Assembly: GCA_014728875.1 (NCBI GenBank)
Contig: WJKV01000100.1
Location: 1-18,430, forward strand
Source: Candidatus Woesearchaeota archaeon
GTDB taxonomy: Archaea > Nanobdellota > Nanobdellia > Woesearchaeales > WJKV01
Direction of reading: 5' to 3'
Length of the DNA stretch: 18,430 nucleotides
Position 1 is the stretch's first letter. Each line of letters opens with the position of its first letter. A program made the translations under genes and the position numbers. Below the pieces are notes generated by a model. It was not told the DNA's origin. It did not search any database and saw only the letters and a program-made list of their open reading frames with translations. Positions 6,555 to 13,536 of the stretch are shown here, one piece after another.

Positions 6555-7238
6555 ATGGTTTGGGAAAGTTTAATCGAATATCTGGCTACGACTGGCTACG
6601 AGATTCTTAATCCTTTGACAGAATTATGGAATGGCTTTGCATCCAGTTTCCCAGGTATTGTCACAGCTGTGATTGTTGCTATTATTGGTTTTATCATTGG
6701 CTGGATCTTGGGAAGGATTGTTGAAGAGATTCTATTGAAAGTAGGCCTTGATGACAAGCTGAAGAAGATCGGTGCACATAAAGCATTGGGAAAGACCACA
6801 ATGTCTCATATAATGGGAGGCATCACCAAATGGTATGTGTTCGTGGTATTCCTTGCACCAGCAATGGACCAGTTGAAATTGGGCGCATTGAGCAACATCT
6901 TGACAAGATTGGTTCTATGGGCTCCACACTTGATCCTGGCGATCTTTATCCTGATCGTAGGGCTGATTGTTGGAGATTACTGCGAGACCAAGATCAAAGC
7001 TGCTAAAGGCGCAATGTATGATTTCGGCGGCCAGCTGGTGAAATGGATCATTGTCATCGCTGCTATAATCATCGCATTGAAGCAGATCGGTGTTGATGTG
7101 AGCATTGCAGAAAATACCTTCCTGATAATCATGGCAGGTGTTTCAATCGCAATAGCACTGGCAGTGGGAATCAGCTTCGGCGCAAGTCTAAAGCCATATA
7201 GCAAGAAATTCTTGGACAAACTGTTCAAGAACATGTAA
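6555..7238 (+). CDS. MscS-like conserved TM-helix membrane protein
   Basis: A 227-residue integral membrane protein with about five hydrophobic helices (near 34-55, 94-107, 122-140, 156-175 and 188-209). Two copies of the conserved TM-helix repeat seen in small mechanosensitive-channel relatives are visible: IIGFIIGWILGRIVEEILLK (43-62) and LILAIFILIVGLIVGDYCE (126-144). Each is a Gly-rich helix followed by a charged amphipathic stretch. A third Gly/Ala-rich helix (MAGVSIAIALAVGISFGASL) resembles the pore-lining TM3 of MscS. The large cytoplasmic beta domain of true MscS is missing; the protein ends in a basic amphipathic tail (KKFLDKLFKNM). It may be a minimal channel or a membrane scaffold. 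The GAGGTGAG site 5-6 nt before the ATG supports the start. Confidence 0.8.
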   Translation: MVWESLIEYLATTGYEILNPLTELWNGFASSFPGIVTAVIVAIIGFIIGWILGRIVEEILLKVGLDDKLKKIGAHKALGKTTMSHIMGGITKWYVFVVFLAPAMDQLKLGALSNILTRLVLWAPHLILAIFILIVGLIVGDYCETKIKAAKGAMYDFGGQLVKWIIVIAAIIIALKQIGVDVSIAENTFLIIMAGVSIAIALAVGISFGASLKPYSKKFLDKLFKNM

Positions 7239-7267
7239 TTTTTTTTCTTTTTTTCCTTTTTCTTTTA
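7239..7267 (+). terminator. T-rich archaeal terminator
   Basis: Four closely spaced T runs (8, 7, 5 and 4 T, separated by single or double C) directly follow the stop of the TM-helix gene, with no hairpin needed. This is the usual archaeal terminator form. Confidence 0.65.
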
Positions 7268-7308
7268 ATGATGGCATACATACAGCAAACAATACGCTGA
7301 GCAAAACA

Positions 7309-7319
7309 CTTATAAGTTA
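7309..7319 (+). promoter_or_regulatory. TATA-like box of the Tam41-like gene
   Basis: ACTTATAAGTT, about 40 nt before the ATG at 7350, predicting a leader of only about 10 nt and no Shine-Dalgarno. Confidence 0.45.
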
Positions 7320-7349
7320 GTTTTCAAACTCTTCACTTGATATACCTTG

Positions 7350-8348
7350 ATGAAAAGCACAGCAGGTACACAACAACTGACAGAGAAGGTAAGAGAATTC
7401 TATTTTGACAAAAGAAGCATAAATATGATTGTAAGGGAGCTGGGCAGAAGCCTGGAGAAAAAATTCAAGGGCTGTCTGGACAGCGTCCTTGTCTATGGTT
7501 CGAACAGCACAGGAGCAAAGACAGACAGTCTCATAGACTTCATCCTCTTGACGAACGACCACAAGCGGTTTTTTGCGCGCTTTCTTGAGCACTTCAGCCT
7601 GAATCCGAGCAGGAGCCTGAGGAATCTTGCATATGTTGCCTTGGGCTACAACAAGCTTTGCTATCACCTGAAAAGTTTTGAAAAAGAGCCTAACATATAC
7701 ATGGCGTATGAAGGAGACAAGAAAGATTCGGTCGGATACAAATTCAATGTAGTGAGGACAGACACATGGCAGAGAGAGATGGGCGGCAGCAGGGAGGACT
7801 GGTACTGGTTCGGCAGGTTCATGAAGATAACCCCTGTTCTTTCCATGCGGGAAGAACTTGAAGAGCCTTTTGTGCAGGCTGTTTCAGGCGCAATAAGAAC
7901 AGGTTTCGAGACAGCATTGATTCTTGCTGCGAACGAGAAGATAGAAGCAGACTCTGAAGAAGTCAACAGGCATGGTTCAATAGTGCTGGAGAACGAAGAA
8001 ATCATGCGTTATTACATGAATTTAAGTTATATCTGCGACAGGAGGGTCGAGCCTGACGACAAATGGAAAAAACTTTTGGCGCAGAATCCTGAAGCATATG
8101 CTGCATTCTTTGCAGTCTGCTTGAATGAGATGAGAAAAAAAGAGATAGTATCGCTGCCGACAGGCTCTTCAGGCAGAACAGGAATCCTGCTGGAGCCGGA
8201 AGAAGTGAAGAAAAGAGCAGCACACATTTACAGCACCTTGTTTGAGCAGAGAGCTTCTTTTGCAGGCCATAACAGGAGCAATGTCTGGACAAACATCTTC
8301 TGGCCGGAATACTGTCTGGCAAAGATAGGCAGATGGCGCCAGGGATAG
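7350..8348 (+). CDS. Tam41/Mmp37-like nucleotidyltransferase (putative CDP-lipid synthase)
   Basis: A 332-residue soluble protein that I align by eye with Tam41, the mitochondrial enzyme making CDP-diacylglycerol from phosphatidic acid and CTP. Shared landmarks, in the same order: YGSNSTG (49-55) as the nucleotidyltransferase G-S motif; LIDFILLTND (61-70), like the Tam41 DFIFAVDD catalytic strand; GYKFNVVRTDTW (129-140), like its KYGVV-TDTL segment; WYWFGRFMKITPVLS (151-165), like N-LY-AGR-QKPV; then a long helix before MNLSYICDRRVEPDDKWK (223-240), like GLSYSGDFRM-EDK. The C-terminal 60 residues are less alike. Length fits the family. ATG at 7350 is preferred to the in-frame TTG just before it. 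The substrate is unproven; it could be a nucleotidyltransferase of other specificity. There is no membrane segment, so it would act at the membrane surface. Confidence 0.6.
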   Translation: MKSTAGTQQLTEKVREFYFDKRSINMIVRELGRSLEKKFKGCLDSVLVYGSNSTGAKTDSLIDFILLTNDHKRFFARFLEHFSLNPSRSLRNLAYVALGYNKLCYHLKSFEKEPNIYMAYEGDKKDSVGYKFNVVRTDTWQREMGGSREDWYWFGRFMKITPVLSMREELEEPFVQAVSGAIRTGFETALILAANEKIEADSEEVNRHGSIVLENEEIMRYYMNLSYICDRRVEPDDKWKKLLAQNPEAYAAFFAVCLNEMRKKEIVSLPTGSSGRTGILLEPEEVKKRAAHIYSTLFEQRASFAGHNRSNVWTNIFWPEYCLAKIGRWRQG

Positions 8349-8349
8349 G

Positions 8350-8359
8350 TTTTTATACC
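8350..8359 (+). promoter_or_regulatory. TATA box of the VIT/CCC1-like gene
   Basis: TTTTTATACC, beginning 31 nt before the ATG at 8381 and directly behind the stop codon of the Tam41-like gene. It indicates a separate, leaderless transcript. Confidence 0.6.
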
Positions 8360-8380
8360 AATACTTCTTAATGATTTACA

Positions 8381-8884
8381 ATGAAAAAAAAAAGAGTGAA
8401 GAAAAAGAATGAAGGGCTTCAGGGTCTTACTTATGGGGCGATGAGCAGCATCATTGTTGTCAGTGCGATCATCGCAGGTTTGTCTGTGATACATAATCAG
8501 GTCCTTTTATTCGTCGGCATTATCGTGACAGGAGTCGGCGACGCTCTTGCAGATGCAGTGGGATTTCATGTTTCAGAAGAGACAGAAAAGTTTCATAATC
8601 AAAGGGAAGTCTGGAAATCCACATTCTTTGTTTTCATCTCAAAGATCGCAGTGGTCGCGATACTTCTTGTACCGATTCTGTTTCTAGAACTGCAAATAGC
8701 AACCATTGTTTCTTTTGTCATTGCAATGATACTGATTGTCTTGATTTCAGCAATGGTCTGCAAGCTCAACAAGAAATTCACCTGCTGGAAACTTTCGCTG
8801 GAATACATATTTTTTGCGGTTTTAGCGATCCTGATAAGCTATGGCCTTGGAAAATTGGTTTCATATTTCATAGGTAATGTTTAA
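8381..8884 (+). CDS. VIT1/CCC1-like membrane protein (possible Fe/Mn transporter)
   Basis: A 167-residue membrane protein: a very basic N-terminus (MKKKRVKKKNEG), then five hydrophobic helices (about 19-37, 42-58, 84-101, 104-122, 141-163). The first two helices and the loop after them, LTYGAMSSIIVVSAIIAGL and VGDALADAVGFHVSEETE, correspond to helix 1, helix 2 and the start of the cytoplasmic metal-binding helix of vacuolar iron transporters, where Asp and Glu side chains carry Fe2+ or Mn2+. The protein is shorter than typical VIT members (about 230-250 residues) and has only a short cytoplasmic segment. The basic start sets the N-terminus inside the cell. Transport is inferred from family resemblance only; the substrate is not shown. 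Confidence 0.6.
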   Translation: MKKKRVKKKNEGLQGLTYGAMSSIIVVSAIIAGLSVIHNQVLLFVGIIVTGVGDALADAVGFHVSEETEKFHNQREVWKSTFFVFISKIAVVAILLVPILFLELQIATIVSFVIAMILIVLISAMVCKLNKKFTCWKLSLEYIFFAVLAILISYGLGKLVSYFIGNV

Positions 8885-8890
8885 ATAAGC
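8879..8890 (+). promoter_or_regulatory. TATA-like box of the DUF1003 gene
   Basis: TGTTTAAATAAG, overlapping the stop of the previous gene and about 50 nt before the ATG at 8930. Weaker positioning than the other boxes. Confidence 0.35.
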
Positions 8891-8929
8891 AAACAGCTAA
8901 CAAAAGAGAAATAATAAAATAAGAACAAG

Positions 8930-9355
8930 ATGGCAAAAAGAGGTCCGAAGAAAGTACCGAAATTTGACTATAAGAAAGTAGAGGCGCAGATGCACACAAA
9001 ACCGGTCAAGTCACAATTGACCCTTGGACAGAGAGCTGCCGACAGGCTCACTTCTTTTTGCGGAAGCTGGACATTCATTATTATGCTGCTTGTCCTCATG
9101 GCAGTATGGATGGCAGTCAATGTTGCATTCGTCATATTCAGATGGGATCCGTATCCTTTCATCCTGCTCAACTTTGTCCTGTCCTGTCTTGCAGCGATGC
9201 AGGCTCCGATAATCCTGATGAGCCAGAATCGTCAGACCGAGAGGGACAGGCTCGCTGCAAAATACGATTATCAGGTGAACCGACGGGCAGAAAGAGAGAA
9301 CCTTGTCATGATGCGGGATCTCAGGGCGATAAAGCGAAAGTTGAACATTAAATGA
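8930..9355 (+). CDS. DUF1003 membrane protein
   Basis: A 141-residue protein with the full DUF1003 pattern: a basic cytoplasmic N-terminus (MAKRGPKKVPKF), AADRLTSFCGSWTFI at about 36-50, a first membrane helix (about 48-69), the conserved FRWDPYPFILLNFVLS stretch leading to a second helix (about 77-98), then AMQAPIILMSQNRQTERDR and a charged C-terminal tail (KYDYQVNRRAERENL). This family is widespread in bacteria and archaea and has no established biochemical function; its place is the cytoplasmic membrane with both ends inside. Length and motif order are those of the family. It lies between the VIT-like gene and the deacetylase-fold gene, each with its own promoter, so no operon partner is obvious. 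Confidence 0.88.
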   Translation: MAKRGPKKVPKFDYKKVEAQMHTKPVKSQLTLGQRAADRLTSFCGSWTFIIMLLVLMAVWMAVNVAFVIFRWDPYPFILLNFVLSCLAAMQAPIILMSQNRQTERDRLAAKYDYQVNRRAERENLVMMRDLRAIKRKLNIK

Positions 9356-9366
9356 ATTTAAACAAG

Positions 9367-9379
9367 TTGTTAAATAAAA
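9367..9379 (+). promoter_or_regulatory. TATA box of the deacetylase-fold gene
   Basis: TTGTTAAATAAAA, about 33 nt before the ATG at 9402, consistent with a leaderless message. Confidence 0.45.
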
Positions 9380-9401
9380 AAATTAGATAAAAATCTCAAT
9401 C

Positions 9402-10247
9402 ATGAAACTGCTTTTCAACAAAGTATTTCTTTTGCACAAGACAGGTGGACATCCTGAGAATGCAGAAAGGCTGAAGTATTTTGAAAAGGAAAAAAGCACA
9501 AATGTAGATTCTGGTGAGGGATTTCTGAAACTTGCGCATAGTAAAGGATACATTGAAAAGATCAAGGAGATAGGCGCAAGAGCGAAAAAGCAGGATGAGT
9601 CCATAACAGTCAATGAGACAGTCATCTGTCCTGTCTCTTATGATGTCGCGTGCTATGCAGCAGGCGCAGCAGTGAAAGCGGCAGAGAAAAATATGTTTGC
9701 CCTTGTCAGGCCGCCCGGACATCACGCTACAAAGGATCAGATAATGGGCTTCTGCATCTTCAACAACATGGCGATAGCTGCAAAGCATCTTGCACAGCAG
9801 GGCAGGAAAGTTTTCATAATCGACTTTGACCTGCACCATGGCAATGGAACAGAAGACATTGTCAAGGGAGACAAGAACATAGTGTATTTTTCGACGCATC
9901 AGTTTCCCTGCTATCCAGGATCCGGCAGCAGGAGCGAACAGAACTGCATAAATGTGCCGCTTCCCTTCGGCTGTGAAGACAGGACATACATCAAGGCTTT
10001 AAGAGAAAGACTGCAGCCTGCGCTTGATTCCTTTAAACCAGACATTGTAGGCTTCAGCGCCGGCTTTGACTCATTTATTGATGATTTCGGCTATATGAAC
10101 CCAACAGCAGGCTTCCAGCTCACAGAGGCCAGCTATAAGGAGCTGCTGAAACTGACAGCCAGATACCCGAAATTCGCCCTTCTTGAAGGCGGCTACAAAC
10201 CAGAGAGCATAAGGGCAGGAGTCAAGATATTTATAAATGACTTATAA
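9402..10247 (+). CDS. Histone-deacetylase-fold amidohydrolase
   Basis: A 281-residue member of the arginase/deacetylase superfamily, a zinc enzyme that removes acyl groups from lysines, polyamines or small metabolites. All active-site parts are present: RPPGHHAT (103-110) with the His-His charge relay, GFCIFNNMAIAA (116-127), the zinc ligands D143 and H145 in IDFDLHHGNG, the third ligand D223 in SAGFDSF, and the transition-state Tyr265 in LEGGY. The length is short for the family (usually 300-380) because the N-terminus lacks the first strand region, but HPENAERL (17-24) is the normal N-terminal signature. The substrate is unknown; archaeal candidates include acetylated chromatin proteins such as Alba, or acetylpolyamines. 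It is a single-gene transcript. Confidence 0.93.
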   Translation: MKLLFNKVFLLHKTGGHPENAERLKYFEKEKSTNVDSGEGFLKLAHSKGYIEKIKEIGARAKKQDESITVNETVICPVSYDVACYAAGAAVKAAEKNMFALVRPPGHHATKDQIMGFCIFNNMAIAAKHLAQQGRKVFIIDFDLHHGNGTEDIVKGDKNIVYFSTHQFPCYPGSGSRSEQNCINVPLPFGCEDRTYIKALRERLQPALDSFKPDIVGFSAGFDSFIDDFGYMNPTAGFQLTEASYKELLKLTARYPKFALLEGGYKPESIRAGVKIFINDL

Positions 10248-10308
10248 ATAAGGCACATTATACTCTAAGATCATAAAACACCACTAATTAGGGACGACTA
10301 AACCGTAA

Positions 10309-10320
10309 GCTTTATATATT
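10309..10320 (+). promoter_or_regulatory. TATA box of the unknown 332-residue protein
   Basis: GCTTTATATATT, 34 nt before the ATG at 10344; a very good match to the archaeal consensus with a leaderless start. Confidence 0.6.
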
Positions 10321-10343
10321 GACTTGGCCATAAATAACTTACA

Positions 10344-11342
10344 ATGGAGCAGTGGAAGGATGAGTTTGAAGGGCCTGAATATGATTCTTTTGACACAGGT
10401 GAAGAAATGCTGGAATTTGAAAAAGTCCGGATCGAGCAACTGGAAGATGCATTCGCCAGAACAATCAATGATGTCAACAGAGAACTTCAGGCAAAGCTTG
10501 ACACAGTGGTATGGGATGATGAAAAAGGTGATTTCATAAGAGAACAAGGCCAGAGATGCACATATGAAAAACTGCCGCCTTCCAAGCTTGACGACATGAG
10601 CAAATACGACCGTTATTGGGTTGGTTATCAGTTCATGATGCCTGATTTCTTCAGGAGCAGGAAAAAGGATCCTTCTGATTATACAATACACCGCAGGGAC
10701 CTGTCGTGCATAGACGTCATTGCGACACCGTCGTTGAATCGTCTTGCAATCGGCGCCAGACCGTTAGGTATCGAGGTCTTTGATTTTGAGCAGTTCAGGG
10801 ATAGATCGTTCCATAATCTGAACCTGGAGACAGAACACATCAACAGTGCAGTGGATTATCTTCAGTCAGAGAAATCCATAAGAAATTTCATCAATCAGGT
10901 ATTGATGCATAATCTAAGAGATTATTTGACAGATACATTGAGAAAGGAATTCAACAATGGCGGCCCTGAAGACGACGATGTGATGTTCTTTGATTCATTC
11001 GATAGTATGGTAGAACACATCGAATCTCCTGGCTTCAAGAAGAACCTCGTGGGAAGAGCAGTGAAGCACTATGAACTGGTCACAGCTGTAAAAGCGAATC
11101 TGGTCAAGACAATCGGTCTTATGATGAAGCACACCATGTACCCTAGAAAACTAGATAATGGGCGCAGGATCGCTCTAAGATACTTTATAGACGTAATGGA
11201 CATAAAAGAAAGTTCAGATCCGGACCTGTATGCCGGAGAAAGAGAATTTGACCTTAAGAGACGGTTCAGGTTTGTAGAGGCTGAATGCTATAAACAGCTG
11301 AATAATCCGGATTATGACGGTCTGTTCTCAGGAAAAATTTAG
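10344..11342 (+). CDS. Protein of unknown function, 332 residues
   Basis: Not recognised. The N-terminus is very acidic (MEQWKDEFEGPEYDSFDTGEE), followed by a long helix (about 25-55). The middle (about 80-150) mixes charged and aromatic residues (KYDRYWVGYQFMMPDFF). A helical C-terminal half (about 165-310) ends with FRFVEAECYKQL. An acidic loop GGPEDDDVMFFDSFDSM is at about 211-227. No signal peptide, membrane helix, metal site or nucleotide-binding loop is visible, so it is probably a soluble cytoplasmic protein. The TATA box 34 nt upstream and the intact 333-codon frame make it a genuine gene. It stands alone between the deacetylase-fold gene and the convergent rubredoxin-like gene. Confidence 0.7.
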   Translation: MEQWKDEFEGPEYDSFDTGEEMLEFEKVRIEQLEDAFARTINDVNRELQAKLDTVVWDDEKGDFIREQGQRCTYEKLPPSKLDDMSKYDRYWVGYQFMMPDFFRSRKKDPSDYTIHRRDLSCIDVIATPSLNRLAIGARPLGIEVFDFEQFRDRSFHNLNLETEHINSAVDYLQSEKSIRNFINQVLMHNLRDYLTDTLRKEFNNGGPEDDDVMFFDSFDSMVEHIESPGFKKNLVGRAVKHYELVTAVKANLVKTIGLMMKHTMYPRKLDNGRRIALRYFIDVMDIKESSDPDLYAGEREFDLKRRFRFVEAECYKQLNNPDYDGLFSGKI

Positions 11343-11360
11343 AACCAACTAACTGACTCA

Positions 11361-11492
11361 TTATTCTACTTTGATGAATTCTTCTGATTCTGCTTCGCAT
11401 CTGGGACACATCTCTGGAGGACATTCGCCCCGCACGGTGTAAGTGCATCTGCTGCACCCCCATTTGTAGCCGTATGTTAATGCCATTTTCAT
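11361..11492 (-). CDS. Rubredoxin-like small iron or zinc protein (43 residues)
   Basis: A 43-residue frame, shorter than usual gene-finding limits, beginning MKMALTYGYKWGCSRCTYTV and containing C13-x2-C16, a Gly-Glu-x-Pro-Pro turn, then C29-x2-C32 followed by ESEEFIKVE. This is the rubredoxin or rubrerythrin-tail pattern (C-x2-C-G-Y ... P-P-x-x-C-P-x-C-G), with the usual glycines partly replaced. It should bind one Fe for electron transfer, or Zn structurally. An extra cysteine (C24) precedes the Pro-Pro turn. A TATA-like TTTTTTAAATGG (11515-11526) lies about 30 nt before the ATG, implying a leaderless mRNA; ATG at 11486 is an alternative start. A longer overlapping frame on the same strand has no such motif and is treated as a shadow. 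No oxidoreductase partner is next to it. Confidence 0.72.
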   Translation of the reverse strand: MKMALTYGYKWGCSRCTYTVRGECPPEMCPRCEAESEEFIKVE

Positions 11493-11514
11493 TCACATAA
11501 TCCCTGTTTCGGGC

Positions 11515-11526
11515 CATTTAAAAAAC
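11515..11526 (-). promoter_or_regulatory. TATA box of the rubredoxin-like gene
   Basis: Minus strand TTTTTTAAATGG about 30 nt before the ATG at 11492. It supports a separate transcript from the upstream glutaminase gene. Confidence 0.45.
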
Positions 11527-11574
11527 TTACGCGTCGGTTTTTATAATTACTGCAAGACCAAAATAAGTCTAGAA

Positions 11575-12153
11575 CTAGATCTCTTTGCAGACCTTCAGGA
11601 AATTCTTAAGAATTCTCTTGCCTGCAGCACCGCTCGCTTCTGGATGGAACTGCACGCTATAGAGGGGGCGGGAGATGTGCTTCATTGCTTCTACCTTGGT
11701 TTTCTTGCTTGTCGCAAGCAGGACAAAACCAGGAGGAACCTTGTTCAGGCAGTCATGATGCGCTTCCTGCACCTTTATCTTTTTTGATGCAAAGCCTGCA
11801 AACAAATCATCTTTTTCTAGGATTGTTATATCCTGCTTCTTGTTCGCAAACTGGGCAAGGCGGATTGTTTTCGCTCCGAATGTGTCTCCTATTATCTGAT
11901 GCCCCAAACAGATGCCCAGGACAGGAACTTCTGCATCAAGAAGCACCTGCACATCAAGATTTATGTCCTCAAGATACATCTTTCTGTGCAACGCCAGGGG
12001 TCCTCCAGAAAGGATGATGCCATTGAACTTCCTCAGCCTTTTTAGATTGAGCATGTCCCGTTTGTCCATGACAATGAACTGCGCGCCGAGCTCTGTCATC
12101 CTCTTTTCGAGCTCATATATGAAATGGCTCCTGTTGTTTATGATTAAAATCAT
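11575..12153 (-). CDS. guaAA: GMP synthase, glutamine amidotransferase subunit (subunit A)
   Basis: A 192-residue class I glutamine amidotransferase that supplies ammonia for XMP to GMP conversion. It begins MILIINNRSHFIYELEKRM and carries the oxyanion strand ILSGGP (47-52), the nucleophile C82 in GICLGHQ, and the H170/E172 pair in VQFHPEA. The KVQEAHHDCLNKVPPGFVLL and VEAMKHISRPLYSVQFHP segments match archaeal GuaA subunit A, where the glutaminase is separate from the ATP-pyrophosphatase subunit; bacteria fuse the two. Subunit B is not in the window. The start at 12153 is preferred over ATG 12159 because the TATA box lies 30 nt before it and the family begins this way. A variant FHPEA-SGAAG replaces the usual FHPEV-x-HT. 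An anthranilate-synthase or other stand-alone glutaminase is a less likely alternative. Confidence 0.85.
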   Translation of the reverse strand: MILIINNRSHFIYELEKRMTELGAQFIVMDKRDMLNLKRLRKFNGIILSGGPLALHRKMYLEDINLDVQVLLDAEVPVLGICLGHQIIGDTFGAKTIRLAQFANKKQDITILEKDDLFAGFASKKIKVQEAHHDCLNKVPPGFVLLATSKKTKVEAMKHISRPLYSVQFHPEASGAAGKRILKNFLKVCKEI

Positions 12154-12171
12154 ACACATCTGTAGTTATAA

Positions 12172-12185
12172 ATAGTATAAAAACC
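12172..12185 (-). promoter_or_regulatory. TATA box of the GMP synthase glutaminase gene
   Basis: Minus strand GGTTTTTATACTAT, beginning about 30 nt before the ATG at 12153. It closely resembles the box of the VIT-like gene. Confidence 0.6.
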
Positions 12186-12197
12186 TATTGGATATAC

Positions 12198-12214
12198 TAA
12201 ATAATATAAATAAC
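12198..12214 (+). promoter_or_regulatory. TATA box of the unknown 308-residue protein
   Basis: TAAATAATATAAATAAC, 20-31 nt before the candidate ATGs at 12219 and 12234. It is divergent from the glutaminase promoter within a 65-bp spacer. Confidence 0.45.
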
Positions 12215-12218
12215 TTTG

Positions 12219-13145
12219 ATGACATCTATAAGCATGGTGAATCTCGAGGCAGAGCTCAATGGCTTTCACGCATTGTTCGGCATGAGGCTGAGATCAGATG
12301 TCAGAAATATTGCTTCCATAGCGGCGTCAGATGATGAATTAAAGGAAAGTCTTTTGGCAGTCAATGATCTGGGAAGCCAGGTGATGTATACTTTTCGATT
12401 TGATGATTGCGAGGCAGTTTTTACAGAGTACATCAACAATGATTTTCTTGAAGAGCCTGACCTGAAGATTGCAGCAGACGATAGGTTTACATACAGGATG
12501 ATGGGCTACAAATTATTGTTCTTCACCATCAGCAGCAGGGACAGGGAAAACAATTACAGCACAAGGGACAAGTTCTTGAAAAAGTTTCCAGAATTGTTTG
12601 ATCTTGGAGCATCAAGGCAGTTCGAAGAATTCCAGAAAAGAAATTTATTCGAGGTATGCAGCAGAAGATACATGGAAGAGATGATAGTTGCAGAAGACAT
12701 AGAGATTGCGAGCAACAATTATAATATTTTATGGCATTATTTCTCAAGAGAAAGAGAGCCTGTCCTACAGGAGATTATAGAAAGAAATAAAGAGCTTACT
12801 GATGCCATGACCGCAATGGAACAGCAGGGGGATATGCTTTATGCCGCTTTCAGGTTCAGGCACAACGGACAGAACGTGATGGCGACATTGTCAGAAATGA
12901 CATCGCCTTATGAAGAAGGCAGGCTGCTTACATCTGACGGGAAAGCCTTGGATGGTGAAAGATACAATACATTGTCGATCACTGTGTGGAGCAAGGACAG
13001 AAATTTGAACAGGGAATATACAGAAAAATTGAAATCATATTTTGAAAGATTCGACTTAAGGAAAACCAAAGCCCCAAGAAGCTTTATCGAGCGGACAATG
13101 GAATTCTTAGAAGAGCATGCAATGTTCTTGAATGAACAAGAATAA
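12219..13145 (+). CDS. Protein of unknown function, about 308 residues
   Basis: Not recognised. Soluble, mixed alpha/beta: an N-terminal helix after MTSISMVNLEAELNGFHALF, a strand-rich part (about 50-110, including YRMMGYKLLFFTIS), a charged helical middle (about 110-205), then strands (LYAAFRFRHNGQNVMATL) and a basic C-terminal helix (SYFERFDLRKTKAPRSFIER). No signal peptide, membrane helix or catalytic motif is seen. Two starts are possible: ATG 12219, or ATG 12234, which sits about 31 nt after the TATA element and would suit a leaderless message. It is divergent from the glutaminase gene and convergent with a small acidic protein gene. Like the gene at 10344, it looks lineage-specific. Confidence 0.7.
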   Translation: MTSISMVNLEAELNGFHALFGMRLRSDVRNIASIAASDDELKESLLAVNDLGSQVMYTFRFDDCEAVFTEYINNDFLEEPDLKIAADDRFTYRMMGYKLLFFTISSRDRENNYSTRDKFLKKFPELFDLGASRQFEEFQKRNLFEVCSRRYMEEMIVAEDIEIASNNYNILWHYFSREREPVLQEIIERNKELTDAMTAMEQQGDMLYAAFRFRHNGQNVMATLSEMTSPYEEGRLLTSDGKALDGERYNTLSITVWSKDRNLNREYTEKLKSYFERFDLRKTKAPRSFIERTMEFLEEHAMFLNEQE

Positions 13146-13167
13146 AATAAGAAATTTCAATCTTTAT

Positions 13168-13425
13168 TTACATTTCTCCCAGTGTTTCGTCCAGCTCCTT
13201 GCCTTCTTCTTCGCTGTACGCTTCTTCTTCAACCAGGAAAGCATGGATCAGGCCTGCTGCGTCCTTGATAGGATAGGCATTTATCTCCAGTGCAATGTCT
13301 CTTGCATCGAATTCGTTCTCTTCAAATTCCAGCCTGAAATCTCCGAGCAATTTCATCAGCTCGTCCCTGTCATTGATTGGATATTTGAAATCCTTTGCTT
13401 TTTTCCAAAGATCGTCCAAAGACAT
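13168..13425 (-). CDS. Small acidic protein of unknown function (85 residues)
   Basis: An 85-residue, strongly acidic, mostly helical protein (MSLDDLWKKAKDFKYPINDR at the start, then FEENEFDARDIALEIN, and a C-terminal VEEEAYSEEEGKELDETLGE stretch). The gene is well supported by a GAGGTGAT ribosome site 4 nt before the ATG and a TATA box (13470-13482) about 50 nt upstream. The acidic, helical character would fit a small adaptor, antitoxin-like or DNA-mimic protein, but no partner toxin lies nearby and none of these is shown. It is divergent from the gene at 13537 and converges with the unknown gene ending at 13145. Confidence 0.72.
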   Translation of the reverse strand: MSLDDLWKKAKDFKYPINDRDELMKLLGDFRLEFEENEFDARDIALEINAYPIKDAAGLIHAFLVEEEAYSEEEGKELDETLGEM

Positions 13426-13469
13426 GATATCACCTCAACTGTTTATTGCAGTGAAAAATGCCGTTCCTC

Positions 13470-13482
13470 TATATAAATCTTG
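13470..13482 (-). promoter_or_regulatory. TATA box of the small acidic protein
   Basis: Minus strand GATTTATATAGAG, about 50 nt before the ATG, leaving a leader of about 25 nt with the GAGGTGAT site. Confidence 0.55.
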
Positions 13483-13495
13483 CTGTAATAAAAAA

Positions 13496-13506
13496 GTTTT
13501 TATATC
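13496..13506 (+). promoter_or_regulatory. TATA box of the gene at 13537
   Basis: GTTTTTATATC, about 40 nt before the ATG. Together with the box at 13470-13482 it forms a compact divergent promoter pair. Confidence 0.55.
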
Positions 13507-13536
13507 TGCGAATCTTTCAAAAAATTTTGGATATGC

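Noticed and set aside
6582..6601. Tandem 10-bp repeat CTGGCTACGA
   Set aside because: It lies inside the coding sequence (LATTGY-E region) with only two copies; chance similarity of codons is enough to explain it.
11266..11517. An 83-residue minus-strand frame covering the rubredoxin-like region
   Set aside because: It overlaps the end of the gene at 10344, shows no domain, and the alternative frame has the ordered cysteines and a well-placed TATA box.
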